From positions 397,398 through 461,397 of the forward strand of contig NZ_CP046391.1 of assembly GCF_012790675.1 (NCBI RefSeq): 64,000 bases of DNA, in the 5' to 3' direction. Origin of the DNA: Anaplasma platys. Its GTDB lineage: Bacteria; Pseudomonadota; Alphaproteobacteria; Rickettsiales; Anaplasmataceae. This document shows, one piece after another, positions 9,584 to 19,002 of this stretch. The stretch's first letter is position 1. Every line of letters starts with the position of its first letter. A program made the position numbers and the translations under genes. The notes below the pieces were generated by a model. That model did no database searches. It saw only the letters and a list, made by a program, of their open reading frames with translations, and had not been told where the DNA came from.

Positions 9584-10185
9584 TGGGTATTGTGGTGAGG
9601 AAGATAGATGAGTTAGTGCTGGCGTCATCTTCTGAGTACCGTCTTCGTTTGTTAGGGCAGATAGGCATTGTTCCCGGGGAAGTGGTATCCCCTGATATTG
9701 ATGAGTCCGTCAACGGGGGTGAAGCACCCCGTGTTTATACGGCGCGTGTTGCTAGAGAGAAATCGCTCGCAGTACATTCGCAGAGATCTGATAAGTTCGT
9801 GTTAGGTGCAGATACCGCTGCATATTGTGGCACCAGGATTATGTTGAAGACATATGACAGAGAGCAAGTCGCTGAGTATATGGAGATGATATCTGGGCGG
9901 CGTCATAGGGTTTGTACGACGGTTTGTTTGTGCACTCCATCGGGTGAGTTGCATACACGCAGCGTTGAGAGTGTGGTCAAATTCAAGCGTCTTTCAGCAA
10001 GTGAAATCAGTTATTACATAGACTCTGATGAGTGGCAAGGGAAGGCTGGGGGATATAGCATACAGGGTTTGGCTGCCACCTTAATTTCGTGGATGCAGGG
10101 GTCTTATTCTTCGATAGTCGGGCTCCCACTGCATGAGACGTATTGCCTATTGAGTAGGTATTTCAATTTGACACATATTCCTTGA
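9583..10185 (+). CDS. maf: Maf-family nucleoside triphosphate pyrophosphatase
   Basis: House-cleaning pyrophosphatase that removes non-canonical nucleotides. The 200 residues show LVLASSSEYRLRLLGQIGI near the N terminus, the PDIDES block, LGADTAAY, SGRRHRVCTTV and the C-terminal GGYSIQGLAATLISWMQGSYSSIVGLPL, all in family order. The start codon overlaps the infA stop by one base (ATGA-like junction), a common infA-maf arrangement in alphaproteobacteria. Which Maf substrate class it belongs to (dTTP/UTP or m7GTP) I cannot decide with certainty. Confidence 0.92.
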   Translation: MGIVVRKIDELVLASSSEYRLRLLGQIGIVPGEVVSPDIDESVNGGEAPRVYTARVAREKSLAVHSQRSDKFVLGADTAAYCGTRIMLKTYDREQVAEYMEMISGRRHRVCTTVCLCTPSGELHTRSVESVVKFKRLSASEISYYIDSDEWQGKAGGYSIQGLAATLISWMQGSYSSIVGLPLHETYCLLSRYFNLTHIP

Positions 10186-10321
10186 TCAGGCGCAAGTCGC
10201 CTGATAGTATCGGGTGGGTCGTGTTTCATGATCTACTATTTCGCACACAGCTGCACGATGGTCCTGCTTAGTTGTAGGTTGTGCTGTGGAGGTTTAACTG
10301 TTGTGATTTTTGGAGTTATCT

Positions 10322-11200
10322 ATGGGTAATATACCTGAATTTAGTGTCCGCGATCTTATAGAAGCGGGTATCCACCTTGGGCATAAAGCAGGTCGTTGGA
10401 ATCCTGCTATGGCGCCTTACATATACGGCGTTCATAAACATAAAGATATTCACATAATAGATTTGAGAAAAACTGCTGCTCTTCTAAAGAACGCATTGAA
10501 CGTTCTATATGATGTGGTACACAAGCGGGGAAGGGTTCTCTTTGTTGGCACCAAGGTGCAGGCTTCTAATATCGTTGCTGAGGAAGCAGCGCGTTGTGGA
10601 CAGTATTATGTTAACCACAGGTGGCTTGGTGGGACGCTTACTAACTGGGAGACGGTTTCTTCTTCCATAAGGCGTTTGTTGGAATTTGAGAAGTTGTTAA
10701 GTGATTCCGATGCGCGTTACACAAAGAAAGAGCTGCTTATGTTCGGTAAGCAGCGTGACAAGCTTGAAAGATCTCTAGGTGGGATCCGTGAAATGGGAGG
10801 ATTGCCTCACGTTTTGTTTGTGATAGATGTTAACAAGGAGCACATTGCTATTCAGGAAGCAAATAAGCTTAAAATTCCCGTAGTAGCTATTCTAGACACA
10901 AATTCCGATCCACGAGGCGTAGATTATCCAATTCCTGGTAATGATGACTCTATAAGGTCTATAGATTTCTTCTGTAGGGCGGTGTCTAACACGATATTAG
11001 AGGCAATCAGATCTGATTTGATGAATTCTGGCATTAGTGTTGTGGCGGCTGGCAAGAAAGATAAAGAGGCGGTCAGCGAGGTTAGTGCGGAAGATGAGAA
11101 AAAAGACCTTGATGCCAAGGACTATTCGGATATCGAGGGTGCTCTTACCGCTGAAACATCTATGGATGCAGTTGCTGACGGCGATGCTGCTCCGTGTTGA
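10322..11200 (+). CDS. rpsB: 30S ribosomal protein S2
   Basis: Ribosomal protein S2. The start at ATG 10322 gives [21 protein letters not shown], the classic S2 N terminus; GGAG lies just upstream. Conserved blocks follow: [42 protein letters not shown] and [15 protein letters not shown]. At 292 residues it is longer than E. coli S2 (241) because of an acidic, Ala/Asp/Glu-rich tail after about residue 235, a feature common in alphaproteobacterial S2. It is followed after 29 bp by tsf, the usual rpsB-tsf operon. Confidence 0.97.
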   Translation: MGNIPEFSVRDLIEAGIHLGHKAGRWNPAMAPYIYGVHKHKDIHIIDLRKTAALLKNALNVLYDVVHKRGRVLFVGTKVQASNIVAEEAARCGQYYVNHRWLGGTLTNWETVSSSIRRLLEFEKLLSDSDARYTKKELLMFGKQRDKLERSLGGIREMGGLPHVLFVIDVNKEHIAIQEANKLKIPVVAILDTNSDPRGVDYPIPGNDDSIRSIDFFCRAVSNTILEAIRSDLMNSGISVVAAGKKDKEAVSEVSAEDEKKDLDAKDYSDIEGALTAETSMDAVADGDAAPC

Positions 11201-11229
11201 TATGTCTCCTTTTATTTTAGGTAGTATGA

Positions 11230-12111
11230 ATGAAAATTGATGTGGAAGTTATCAAAGAGCTACGGCAGATTTCTGGTGCAGGTCTTGGTGACTGCAAAGA
11301 AGCCCTTGAAGCTTGTTTGGGGGATATTGATAAGGCCAAGGAGTATTTGAGAGAGAAGGGGCTTTCCAAGGCTTATAAGAAGGCGAACAGAGATGTTGCC
11401 GAAGGGCTTGTGGCCATGGTTTCAGAAGGTTCTTGTGGGGCTCTTGTCAAGCTAGGTTGCGAAACCGACTTTGTGGCGCGCAATGAAAGATTTTGTGATC
11501 TTGCTTTATGTTTGGCCAAGTGTCTTCACGGTTATGGGGAAGAAAATCTTGACGGTTTTTTAGCTTCTAAGTGTGTTGGTAGTGAGTCAGGCCTGAGCGT
11601 AAAAGATGAGGTGATAGCTGCTGCGGCAGTTCTGGGGGAGAATGTTGTTGTGGGAGGCGTTGAGCTTTTGCGCCTCACAGGCCCAGGAGTGGTTGGTAGT
11701 TATGTTCATGGTATGGTCAGGGATGGTCTAGGCAAGGCTGCAGCGCTGGTTGCGCTGGAGTCAACTGTGAAGGATCTGGAAGGCATTGCTGGTTTCGCGA
11801 AGCAGTTAGCTATGCATGTTGTTGCCGCTAAGCCAGAGGCTCTGTCTGTGGAAACGCTGGATCCCGCAGTGGTGGAGCGCGAAATGGCGATAGTTGCAAA
11901 GCAAGTAGAAGCCTTGGGAAAACCTGCTGCAGTGACTCAGAAGATCGTTGATGGGAGGATGCAGAAGTTCTACGAGGATATGGTGCTGCTTGAGCAGGTG
12001 TTTGTTATCGACAATCAGACTAGAATCCGTGATCTGATACAGCAGAAAAGTCAGAGTTTAGGAGGAGAAATCCGGTTAATTGGTTACAAACTGCTTTCTG
12101 TTGGAGGATAG
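11230..12111 (+). CDS. tsf: Elongation factor Ts
   Basis: Guanine-nucleotide exchange factor for EF-Tu. The 293 residues begin MKIDVEVIKELRQISGAGLGDCKEALE, then show DIDKAKEYLREKGL and the exchange motif region GALVKLGCETDFVARNE (family TDFVA), and end in the dimerisation domain QKIVDGRMQKFYEDMVLLEQVFV. The length is normal. It lies directly behind rpsB. Confidence 0.97.
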   Translation: MKIDVEVIKELRQISGAGLGDCKEALEACLGDIDKAKEYLREKGLSKAYKKANRDVAEGLVAMVSEGSCGALVKLGCETDFVARNERFCDLALCLAKCLHGYGEENLDGFLASKCVGSESGLSVKDEVIAAAAVLGENVVVGGVELLRLTGPGVVGSYVHGMVRDGLGKAAALVALESTVKDLEGIAGFAKQLAMHVVAAKPEALSVETLDPAVVEREMAIVAKQVEALGKPAAVTQKIVDGRMQKFYEDMVLLEQVFVIDNQTRIRDLIQQKSQSLGGEIRLIGYKLLSVGG

Positions 12112-12191
12112 GATCCTTAATACTTGCGGCCGTGGGGCGCTGTTGAAAACACAGCGTACCCGCTGCCTATTCTTCTCTGTTGTGGGTTTAC

Positions 12192-12986
12192 ATGCTTGAT
12201 ATTCTCTCTGAGAGCTTCTTCATAAACGGGGTTTGCGCCATACTAATAGCAAGCATTGTCACGGCTCCCTTAGGTTCCATTATGGTGTGGAATCGCTTAT
12301 CTTATATGGGGGACAGCATTGCGCATTCCTCCTTGTTAGGAGTGGGTATAGCTGCCATTCTACATATAAACGCGTCTTTTACGGTATTGCTTGTTGCTCT
12401 CTTGCTTGCAGTGGTTATCTCCTTCGTAATGGACAAAATTCATTCTATTGACGCTGTGCTCAACATTATGACGAGCGTCGTTATGTCCTTAGGAATGATT
12501 TTGCTGTCGTTCATGCCGTTATCGGGAGAGCGGATAATGCATTCGCTTTTCGGTGATATATTGATGATCAGTAATGGCGACCTCCTGCGAATGCTCTGTA
12601 CATCACTAATAGGCGTTTGCGTGACGGTATGTAGGTGGAAATACTGGGTTTCCGTATCAATAAGTAAAGATCTGTTTTTGTCTACGGGGATTAGTCCCAG
12701 GCGAATCAAGATGGAGATTTTGATCATGTCGGCATTGGCTGTGGTGCTGTTTTCGCGGTCAGTGGGAATATTATTAATTACCTCGTTTTTGATCATTCCA
12801 GCATCGGCGGCTAGATTGCTTTCCAAAACCCCAATGCAGATGGTTTTAGTATCGGTTGCTCTTTCTATAATATCTGGGTTTTTGGGGTTGGTTCTTTCAG
12901 TGAGATTTGATACGTTTCCCGGCCCCATGACTATTGTCACTTCATTCCTGTTACTGGTTCTGGCGCACATTCTGACCAAAAAGTAA
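12192..12986 (+). CDS. znuB: Metal ABC transporter permease, ZnuB type
   Basis: Inner-membrane permease of an ABC-3 family (zinc/manganese) uptake system. The 264 residues are almost entirely hydrophobic, with seven to eight likely membrane segments. Family motifs include APLGSIMVWNRLSYMGDSIAHSSLLGVG near the N terminus and TSFLIIPASAARLLSKTPMQM near residue 200. ATG 12192 is preferred over an upstream TTG. No ATPase or binding protein is adjacent; in Anaplasmataceae these genes are usually dispersed. Zinc is the likely substrate, but manganese or iron cannot be ruled out. Confidence 0.87.
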   Translation: MLDILSESFFINGVCAILIASIVTAPLGSIMVWNRLSYMGDSIAHSSLLGVGIAAILHINASFTVLLVALLLAVVISFVMDKIHSIDAVLNIMTSVVMSLGMILLSFMPLSGERIMHSLFGDILMISNGDLLRMLCTSLIGVCVTVCRWKYWVSVSISKDLFLSTGISPRRIKMEILIMSALAVVLFSRSVGILLITSFLIIPASAARLLSKTPMQMVLVSVALSIISGFLGLVLSVRFDTFPGPMTIVTSFLLLVLAHILTKK

Positions 12987-13106
12987 GTCTTCATAAGTAG
13001 TGTTAATTTAGTGAGGGCGTTATTATGCCTCGTCATGCGTGTGATGCAGGTTTTTAAACTTGAATTGCGTGGCGTAAGCTGATAGGTAGACGCTGTAGAG
13101 ATTGAT

Positions 13107-13919
13107 ATGAGAGCTCCTCATATGGCTGAGTTTACACAAGTGTTTTTCCCGTTGAAGGGGATCTGCCGTTTGCGTAATGTTTTCACTGTAGGAGGTATAG
13201 CCCTTGCGTTTCTGTTTCTTATGAAAAGGCTGCGATGTTCAGATATGGATGTGAGCTGTTATGCCGACATCAGGAAATGCCAAGAGTTAAAATGCGCGCT
13301 GGAAAATACACGAATTAAACGCCTAGTTATTGAGAGAAGAGTAGAAGATCATTTTGCGTTTTTTTGTTTAAGCGACACTATAAGAACTGACATTCCGCAG
13401 AAGTACCTCTCTGTTGCCAACAGTAATGAGCGCGGCAGTGGTGCATGTACTTCGAGCATCTCCGCCTCTTTAGTGCTTATGTTGCTTTCAGCAGTTATTA
13501 CTTTAGTGGTAGCAACGTACTTATTTAAGTGTGAAGCTTTAAAACCTGAGACAGCAGGACTGCTTGATTTTGTGAGTGGGGTAGTGGTGGTATTTCTATT
13601 TATATTTGCGATGATAGGTGTTCAGTCTGTTGCCTCAAAGTTGTTCGAAGAGCGCAAGAGCTGTGAGAAGCGGATTAAAAAGCTTGGTAATACTCTTGGA
13701 AAAGAGGACAAGCGCTATGTAAACATATTGAAGAGCCTAGAGCTCTACCATTCCCTAGAAGAGCATATAAGACGTGATATTCGAACTTCCGAGCGTTTTG
13801 CACCTTTAGTAAAAGGCAAAATCTTGGCGGGGATTTTGACTGCGTCGTGTTGTGAAAAAATAGTGAGAGAGTTAGAGCGCATTAATTCTGAACAAGAGAG
13901 CGTTGCTTTATATGCGTGA
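13107..13919 (+). CDS. Unknown membrane protein with coiled coil
   Basis: I do not recognise a family. The 270 residues have a first hydrophobic segment near residues 28-40 (VGGIALAFLFLM), a charged stretch rich in Lys/Arg/Glu (about 50-95), and two strong membrane segments near 122-145 (LVLMLLSAVITLVVATYLF) and 156-178 (VSGVVVVFLFIFAMIGV). A long Lys/Glu-rich, probably coiled-coil tail follows (about 185-265). Three membrane spans with two cytoplasm- or periplasm-facing helical arms are likely. It lies alone between znuB and the petABC operon. Start 13122 (MAEF) is an alternative. Probably a genus-level protein. Confidence 0.65.
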   Translation: MRAPHMAEFTQVFFPLKGICRLRNVFTVGGIALAFLFLMKRLRCSDMDVSCYADIRKCQELKCALENTRIKRLVIERRVEDHFAFFCLSDTIRTDIPQKYLSVANSNERGSGACTSSISASLVLMLLSAVITLVVATYLFKCEALKPETAGLLDFVSGVVVVFLFIFAMIGVQSVASKLFEERKSCEKRIKKLGNTLGKEDKRYVNILKSLELYHSLEEHIRRDIRTSERFAPLVKGKILAGILTASCCEKIVRELERINSEQESVALYA

Positions 13920-13942
13920 TATTGCCGATCAGGGCTTTTTTT

Positions 13943-13975
13943 ATAGTTGATTACAGGCTTCAGGGAGTCAACTAT
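13943..13975. terminator. Inverted repeat, possible transcription end
   Basis: A perfect 8-bp inverted repeat, ATAGTTGA and TCAACTAT, is separated by 17 bases. A run of seven T lies just before rather than after it, so on the plus strand it is not a classic intrinsic terminator; read on the minus strand it would have a following T-poor but A-rich tract converted to U. Its place between the unknown membrane gene and petA suits a transcription boundary. I see nothing else in the 322 bp up to petA. Confidence 0.35.
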
Positions 13976-14241
13976 GGCCATGGGGTACTGTGGAAAATAG
14001 TGTCAGCTCATTGGTATAGGGTGTATGTTATTCTTAAGTTTGCGCTTACAAGTGCCCTTGAGGTCTGCCCTTTTGTAGGATATTTCTTGATTTAAATCTT
14101 AAAATTTGGTTGTATATGGCTCTTGGGGATTGAGGTAATTTTCTCGGTGGGAAGTGTGTGTTTTGGTTCTCTCTAGAGCCGTCGCCGTGTGTGGGATGTG
14201 GCATAATTGTGGAACAGGTTTTGGTCATGAGGTAGTTTGGT

Positions 14242-14817
14242 ATGGCTAACGATGAGATTGCTGGTAGAGAGGGTGGGGAAGTATCTTCTGCCATTGATGT
14301 TAAAAGAAGGGACTTTTTGGGTCTCACTACGCTCTCTATGGCGGTAATGGGTGTTTTTTCATTTGTGTACCCTTTACTAAAGTCTCTCAGCCCTTCTGCC
14401 GAGGTTATGGCCCAAGCCACAGTTGAAGTTGATCTTTCAGGGATAAAGGAAGGCAGCACCAAGGTAGTTAAGTGGCAAGGAAAGCCTGTATTTGTGAGAC
14501 GAAGAACTAAGGAAGAAATAGAGGGCGCCAGGGCGGTTGACTTGGCAAGCTTACGCCACCCTCAAAGTGATGAACAACGTACCTACATTGGTAGAGAGGA
14601 ATGGCTGGTGATGGTGGGTATATGTACACATTTGGGGTGTGTGCCAACTGAGGTGAAGAGTGGGGAAAAAGGTTGGTATTGCCCGTGCCATGGATCCAAG
14701 TATGATACATCAGGCAGGATTGTTGCAGGGCCAGCACCGACAAATTTACCTGTGCCTGACTACTATTTTGTTAATGATAAAACCATGGTAATTGGTAGAA
14801 AAAGTGCTTCTGTATAG
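14242..14817 (+). CDS. petA: Ubiquinol-cytochrome c reductase Rieske iron-sulfur subunit
   Basis: [2Fe-2S] subunit of the bc1 complex (complex III), moving electrons from quinol to cytochrome c1. An N-terminal twin-arginine signal anchor is visible: KRRDFLGL with Arg22-Arg23, then a hydrophobic helix to about residue 46. Cluster ligands are in CTHLGC (Cys128, His130, Cys133) and CPCHG (Cys147, Cys149, His150). At 191 residues it is typical of alphaproteobacteria. GAGGTAG upstream of ATG 14242 can serve as ribosome site. First gene of petABC; petB follows after 8 bp. Confidence 0.97.
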   Translation: MANDEIAGREGGEVSSAIDVKRRDFLGLTTLSMAVMGVFSFVYPLLKSLSPSAEVMAQATVEVDLSGIKEGSTKVVKWQGKPVFVRRRTKEEIEGARAVDLASLRHPQSDEQRTYIGREEWLVMVGICTHLGCVPTEVKSGEKGWYCPCHGSKYDTSGRIVAGPAPTNLPVPDYYFVNDKTMVIGRKSASV

Positions 14818-14825
14818 GGGTGAAG

Positions 14826-16052
14826 ATGCTGAGTGACGAAAACGGAGGCAAGGGGCCGGAAAAGGGTATTTTAGGGTGGATAGAATATAGGCTGCCTGTT
14901 TGTGCTTTTTTGCGGGAACTGGCTAATTATCAGGTGCCTAAGAACCTTAATTATGCGTGGAATTTCGGGTCGCTAGCCGGCATAGCTCTGGTTTTACAGA
15001 TCGTCACCGGCATTTTTTTAGCTATGCACTATACTCCCCACGTTGATCATGCTTTTGACAGTGTTGAGCGCATTATGCGGGATGTTCACTATGGATGGCT
15101 GGTGCGCTATACTCATGCAGTGGGAGCGTCTTTTTTCTTTATAGTAGTTTACATCCACATTTTTAGGGGCATGTACTATGGCTCTTATAAGAGCCCTAGG
15201 GAGCTAGTTTGGTTTGCAGGGATTATCATCTTTTTGGTAATGATGGCCACTGCGTTTATGGGGTATGTGTTGCCATGGGGACAGATGAGCTTTTGGGGCG
15301 CTACTGTTATCACGAACCTTTTCTCCGCGGTTCCTGTTATTGGAGAGAGCATAGTCAGGTGGTTATGGGGAGGGTTCTCTGTGGACAACCCCACGTTAAA
15401 CAGGTTTTTTGCATTGCATTATTTGTTGCCGTTCTGCATTCTCGGGTTAGCGGGGCTACATGTAATAGCTCTACATAGGTTTGGTTCTGGTAATCCCAGT
15501 GGGGTGGAGGTAAAATCTAAGCGAGACACCATACCTTTGTATCCGTATTTCATAATTAAGGACTGCATCACTTTCGGCTTGTTTTTCATATTTTTATACA
15601 TTTTCATATTCTATGCGCCTAACTACCTGGGACATCCTGACAATTACATAGAGGCTAACCCCATGGTTACGCCCGAGCACATAGTGCCCGAGTGGTATTT
15701 CTTGCCGTTTTATGCGATGTTGCGTTCAATACCGAGTAAGTTGTTAGGTGTTATCACAATGTTTGGTTCGATATTGGTGTGGTTTCTCCTGCCATTTCTC
15801 GATGGGTGTAAGGTAAAGAGTGGTAAATATCGCCCCGTTTTTAAGTTTTTTTACTGGGGTTTTGTTATCAATTTTTGTTTTTTGATGTGGATAGGAGGAC
15901 AAGAAGTAAAAGAGCCTTTTGTCTCCTTGGGGCGTCTTGCTACACTCTACTACTTTTCCTACTTTTTCATAGTGTTGCCGCTGCTTGCTAAGTATGAGAA
16001 GTGTCGAGAATTGCCTAGTACTTTGAGTGACACTGTGCCTGGGATGAAGTGA
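14826..16052 (+). CDS. petB: Cytochrome b of the bc1 complex
   Basis: Membrane subunit with two b-type hemes and the Qo and Qi sites. Hallmarks are [86 protein letters not shown], the [14 protein letters not shown] (PEWY) Qo-site motif, and eight or so membrane helices. The heme-ligand His pairs fall in the expected helices. At 408 residues the length is normal. ATG 14826 is chosen; GTG 14820 is in frame two codons upstream. It sits between petA and petC with almost no spacing. Confidence 0.97.
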   Translation: MLSDENGGKGPEKGILGWIEYRLPVCAFLRELANYQVPKNLNYAWNFGSLAGIALVLQIVTGIFLAMHYTPHVDHAFDSVERIMRDVHYGWLVRYTHAVGASFFFIVVYIHIFRGMYYGSYKSPRELVWFAGIIIFLVMMATAFMGYVLPWGQMSFWGATVITNLFSAVPVIGESIVRWLWGGFSVDNPTLNRFFALHYLLPFCILGLAGLHVIALHRFGSGNPSGVEVKSKRDTIPLYPYFIIKDCITFGLFFIFLYIFIFYAPNYLGHPDNYIEANPMVTPEHIVPEWYFLPFYAMLRSIPSKLLGVITMFGSILVWFLLPFLDGCKVKSGKYRPVFKFFYWGFVINFCFLMWIGGQEVKEPFVSLGRLATLYYFSYFFIVLPLLAKYEKCRELPSTLSDTVPGMK

Positions 16053-16053
16053 T

Positions 16054-16803
16054 ATGATGCGTTTAACAGTCTTCTGGGTGCTCCTTCTGTTTGTATCGCC
16101 GGTAACAGGGTTTGTGCACGGTGCAGTGGGGGGGAAAGTTCCCAAGTGGAGTTTTTCAGGGATAATGGGAAAGGTAGATAAGCCTGCCGTACAAAGAGGG
16201 TATCAGGTATACAAGGAGGTGTGTGCTAGCTGTCACTCAATGAAGAGGATTGCTTTTCGTAATCTGAGGGAAATAGGCTTTACCGAGGCGGAAGTGAAAG
16301 CGCTTGCCGCGTCGTATACTTACACTGACGGTCCGGATGAAAATGGGGACATGTTTGAGAGGCCTGGAATTCCTTCAGATTACTTTCCCAACCCCTTTCC
16401 CAATAGAGAATCAGCAGCTGCGTCAAATAACGGTGCCTTCCCACCAGATCTGTCTCTGATTACAAAGGCAAGGCATAACGGACCAGATTACGTTTATCGG
16501 TTGATGACGGGTTATGAAAGTACTGAGCCTGATGAAAGTGGGCTGTACGCAAATCCCTTCTTTCCGGCAGGCAAGATAGCGATGGCTCCGCCGCTTTCAA
16601 AAGGTTTGGTTTCATATATGGACGACACAGAGCCCACAATTGAAAATATGGCACGTGATGTGGTGAACTTTTTGCAGTGGGCAGCAGAGCCTGAGATGGA
16701 GAGTAGGAAAAAGCTTGGCATCAAGGTTGTTATGTCTCTTACAGCAGGCACGATCTTGGTGATTTTTGTTAATAGGCGTCTCTGGAGCACCTTAAAGAAG
16801 TAA
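16054..16803 (+). CDS. petC: Cytochrome c1
   Basis: Heme c subunit of the bc1 complex, passing electrons from the Rieske protein to cytochrome c. The signal peptide (LTVFWVLLLFVSPVTGF) precedes the heme attachment site CASCH (Cys57, Cys60, His61). The distal Met ligand is expected in the IAMAPPLSKGL block. RAIxN-like NMARDVVNFLQWAAEPEMESRKKLG precedes one C-terminal membrane anchor (VVMSLTAGTILVIFVNRRLW). At 249 residues it is typical. It starts 1 bp after the petB stop. Last gene of petABC. Confidence 0.97.
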   Translation: MMRLTVFWVLLLFVSPVTGFVHGAVGGKVPKWSFSGIMGKVDKPAVQRGYQVYKEVCASCHSMKRIAFRNLREIGFTEAEVKALAASYTYTDGPDENGDMFERPGIPSDYFPNPFPNRESAAASNNGAFPPDLSLITKARHNGPDYVYRLMTGYESTEPDESGLYANPFFPAGKIAMAPPLSKGLVSYMDDTEPTIENMARDVVNFLQWAAEPEMESRKKLGIKVVMSLTAGTILVIFVNRRLWSTLKK

Positions 16804-17157
16804 GCTCTTTATGGATGTAATACTGTGAGTCTTGCTACCAGTTAGTTACTATCCCCGCTCACCCCACTGGCAACGTGTTTGGGGGAGGGCATGTAGTGCT
16901 CTTATGCAGGGTTCACTTCGCCGCGCCTTTAGAGGTCAAGTTATGGAGCGCAGCAGTTTGCATAGAGATGGAATTTTGCTGTTGTGATCGTGCAATAATC
17001 ATCTAAGCCACATTTTGGTGCATTATCCTGAATGAATTTACACCAAAGAGCGGTATAAAGGCTGCGTTAATATACAACTCCGCTACTCCTAATAGTGGTT
17101 TCTTAGCATAGCATACACCTTGAGATATAAGCTAAAGCAGCGATAGTTGGGATTATT
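16804..17157. other. Intergenic region before the porin cluster
   Basis: 354 bp without a recognisable gene. A weak imperfect hairpin (CCCCAC against GTG...GGGG, about 16863-16887) may end the petABC transcript. No convincing promoter was found, though the porin cluster should need one here. Confidence 0.4.
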
Positions 17158-17307
17158 ATGTTCCGATTTCTTATCAAGCCATGCAAAATAAACTTGCCGA
17201 TGCATTCTAGAAGTTTGTGTGATAAGCAGTTTGTAGCAATGCTGGTGCATATTTTAGTTGTATTAGTATTAACAATGATGTACGTTATCGGGCGTGTTGA
17301 TGGCTGA
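17158..17307 (+). CDS. Possible 49-residue single-span membrane protein
   Basis: An ATG-started frame encodes 49 residues: a basic head (MFRFLIKPCKINLPMHSRS) followed by one strong hydrophobic segment (FVAMLVHILVVLVLTMMYVIG) and a short tail. The stop at 17305-17307 overlaps the GAGG that probably serves as ribosome site for the porin starting at 17320, so the two could be translationally linked. No ribosome site is clear for the small frame itself and no homologue is known to me. It may also be chance. Confidence 0.35.
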   Translation: MFRFLIKPCKINLPMHSRSLCDKQFVAMLVHILVVLVLTMMYVIGRVDG

Positions 17308-17319
17308 GGTTCTTATACT

Positions 17320-18972
17320 ATGTGGGTCCGGTTTGCGTTTGCTGTCTCTTGTAGTATGCTACTTTTTTCTGAGAATTCGCGTTCTGCTGGTGCGAGTGTT
17401 CCTCGGGGTGATGGTGAGCGTGTCCAGCGTGTGTCAGAAGAGAGAGGGCACGCCGGTGTAAGTGGAAGGGACGGTGCCTTCTCGTTCCACGGTAGGATGT
17501 TGTTCTATAATTCTGGCTTGAAGGGTGCGGTGCCTACGTTCAAGAAAAGAAGCGATGTCGACATAGCTAGTAGTTTACGAGAAGTTATGCGTGCTACTGG
17601 TAAAGAGGAGAGGAGTTTTGGCTGGAGAGGAGGTTTTGATTTTTCCGGAGAGATGTCTTTAGAGTACTCCGGTAACGACGGGCGTGTCTATGGTGCGGGT
17701 TTCATGGTGCTTGCTCCTGAGGTAAGTGGCGCTGTAGAGAGGGGGCATCCTGTGGTTAATAAGGGTAGCAGGGTGTATGTGCAGTCTTCCTATGGCCAGT
17801 TGTCTATGGGGTTCCAAGAGGGAGTAGAGTCCTCTATGACCTCCAGAGGGGGGTTCAACGATTTTATCAGAGGGAGGGATCCTTCCTTCATAAAGTATAG
17901 GTTACCTCTTCTGAAGGGGAGCTATTTTGACAGTGGCGCATCGCACTGGTGGCTGAGTAATGCGGCGCTGCTGTACCCAGGTCTCTATAGTGAGAGTATC
18001 TTCCGTGCTAATAATTACTTAGATTACTACGGTATAGAGAGCGAGAGTAGGTATTACACTAAGTACTTTGTAAACAATCTACCGTTCAGGATTTCGTATC
18101 AGTCGCCCAGGCTTGCAGGTCTACAGTTTGGTGTGAGTTACTCGCCCACCGGCTATGCTGATGATCTATTTAGAGGGTGGGTAGATGCGGGGACGGCGGG
18201 GCCTGTCCACAGATACTTGGCTGTCAGGCCGAGTGAGAGGCTGGGCAAGCGTGATTTTAGACGGGCTTATGGCATTGGAGATTCGGCAGATGGTACTAGG
18301 GTTTCGGCCAGAGTTGCTGGGAGTCAGATTGTTTATGCGCCGGTGTATAGAAATGTGTTGAGTGCTGTGTTGGCGCTTAGGAGGATTTATGGTGGTGTTC
18401 CAGCTAAAGGTTTGCAGGTGGATCTGGTTCTCAGTGGCGAGTGCGCTAAGGCGGTTACGGTCCATGAGGGGCGGATGCCGCGGGGTGGTTTCCACGACTT
18501 GGGTTCATTTGAGGTGTCCGCGTTGGTGCAGGGTAGAGGTCTCTCATTAGCTGCAAGTTATGGGTACTTGGGTACGTCTGGCTATGCTAAGGGGCCTTGG
18601 AAAGATACGGAGCTTTCTTGGGATAGAGTTGAATCTTCGAGGGTGTTGAAGCCTGCTTCGTATGTAGTGTTGGGGGCTGGTTATTCCTTGGGTGCTTTGC
18701 GTGTGGATGGTTCATACTTTAGGAGCAGAAAGGGTGGATATTTGACTATGGCCCGCCTTTCAGATCTAGGTGTAAGGGTCAGTTATGAGCTCTATCGCGG
18801 TGAAGATATGAGGTGTGAGTTGTTTGCGCAGGTCAATAGGGTTAGCGCAAGGTACGACTTTGCTGATGGTTTTGTAAGGCGGCGCCTCGGGGGTGCTCGC
18901 GCTAATGATGCAGTGGTTCCTTTGGAGTACGATTTCGACTCTTTAGCTGTGGGGGCGAAGCTGTTGTTCTAG
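17320..18972 (+). CDS. Outer-membrane porin, Asp55/Asp62-like (copy 1)
   Basis: Large beta-barrel surface protein. The 550 residues start with a signal peptide (FAFAVSCSMLLFSENSRSAGA) and end in Phe (GAKLLF), the usual C-terminal signal for barrel assembly. Blocks such as YGQLSMGFQEGVESSM, LYPGLYSESIF and FRISYQSPRLAGLQFGVSYSP are shared with the next two genes and resemble alphaproteobacterial trimeric porins. In size and tandem arrangement the trio matches the Asp55/Asp62 locus of A. phagocytophilum (AM778-AM780 of A. marginale), by memory. It has a His-Tyr-Leu-type variable middle. GAGG at 17306 is the likely ribosome site. Confidence 0.85.
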   Translation: MWVRFAFAVSCSMLLFSENSRSAGASVPRGDGERVQRVSEERGHAGVSGRDGAFSFHGRMLFYNSGLKGAVPTFKKRSDVDIASSLREVMRATGKEERSFGWRGGFDFSGEMSLEYSGNDGRVYGAGFMVLAPEVSGAVERGHPVVNKGSRVYVQSSYGQLSMGFQEGVESSMTSRGGFNDFIRGRDPSFIKYRLPLLKGSYFDSGASHWWLSNAALLYPGLYSESIFRANNYLDYYGIESESRYYTKYFVNNLPFRISYQSPRLAGLQFGVSYSPTGYADDLFRGWVDAGTAGPVHRYLAVRPSERLGKRDFRRAYGIGDSADGTRVSARVAGSQIVYAPVYRNVLSAVLALRRIYGGVPAKGLQVDLVLSGECAKAVTVHEGRMPRGGFHDLGSFEVSALVQGRGLSLAASYGYLGTSGYAKGPWKDTELSWDRVESSRVLKPASYVVLGAGYSLGALRVDGSYFRSRKGGYLTMARLSDLGVRVSYELYRGEDMRCELFAQVNRVSARYDFADGFVRRRLGGARANDAVVPLEYDFDSLAVGAKLLF

Positions 18973-19002
18973 TAGAAGGTGTGTGTTTTAGATGGGGTTT
19001 TT

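Noticed and set aside
12136-12158. CGCTGT/ACAGCG hairpin after tsf as a terminator
   Set aside because: Only six pairs and no T tract; too weak to call.
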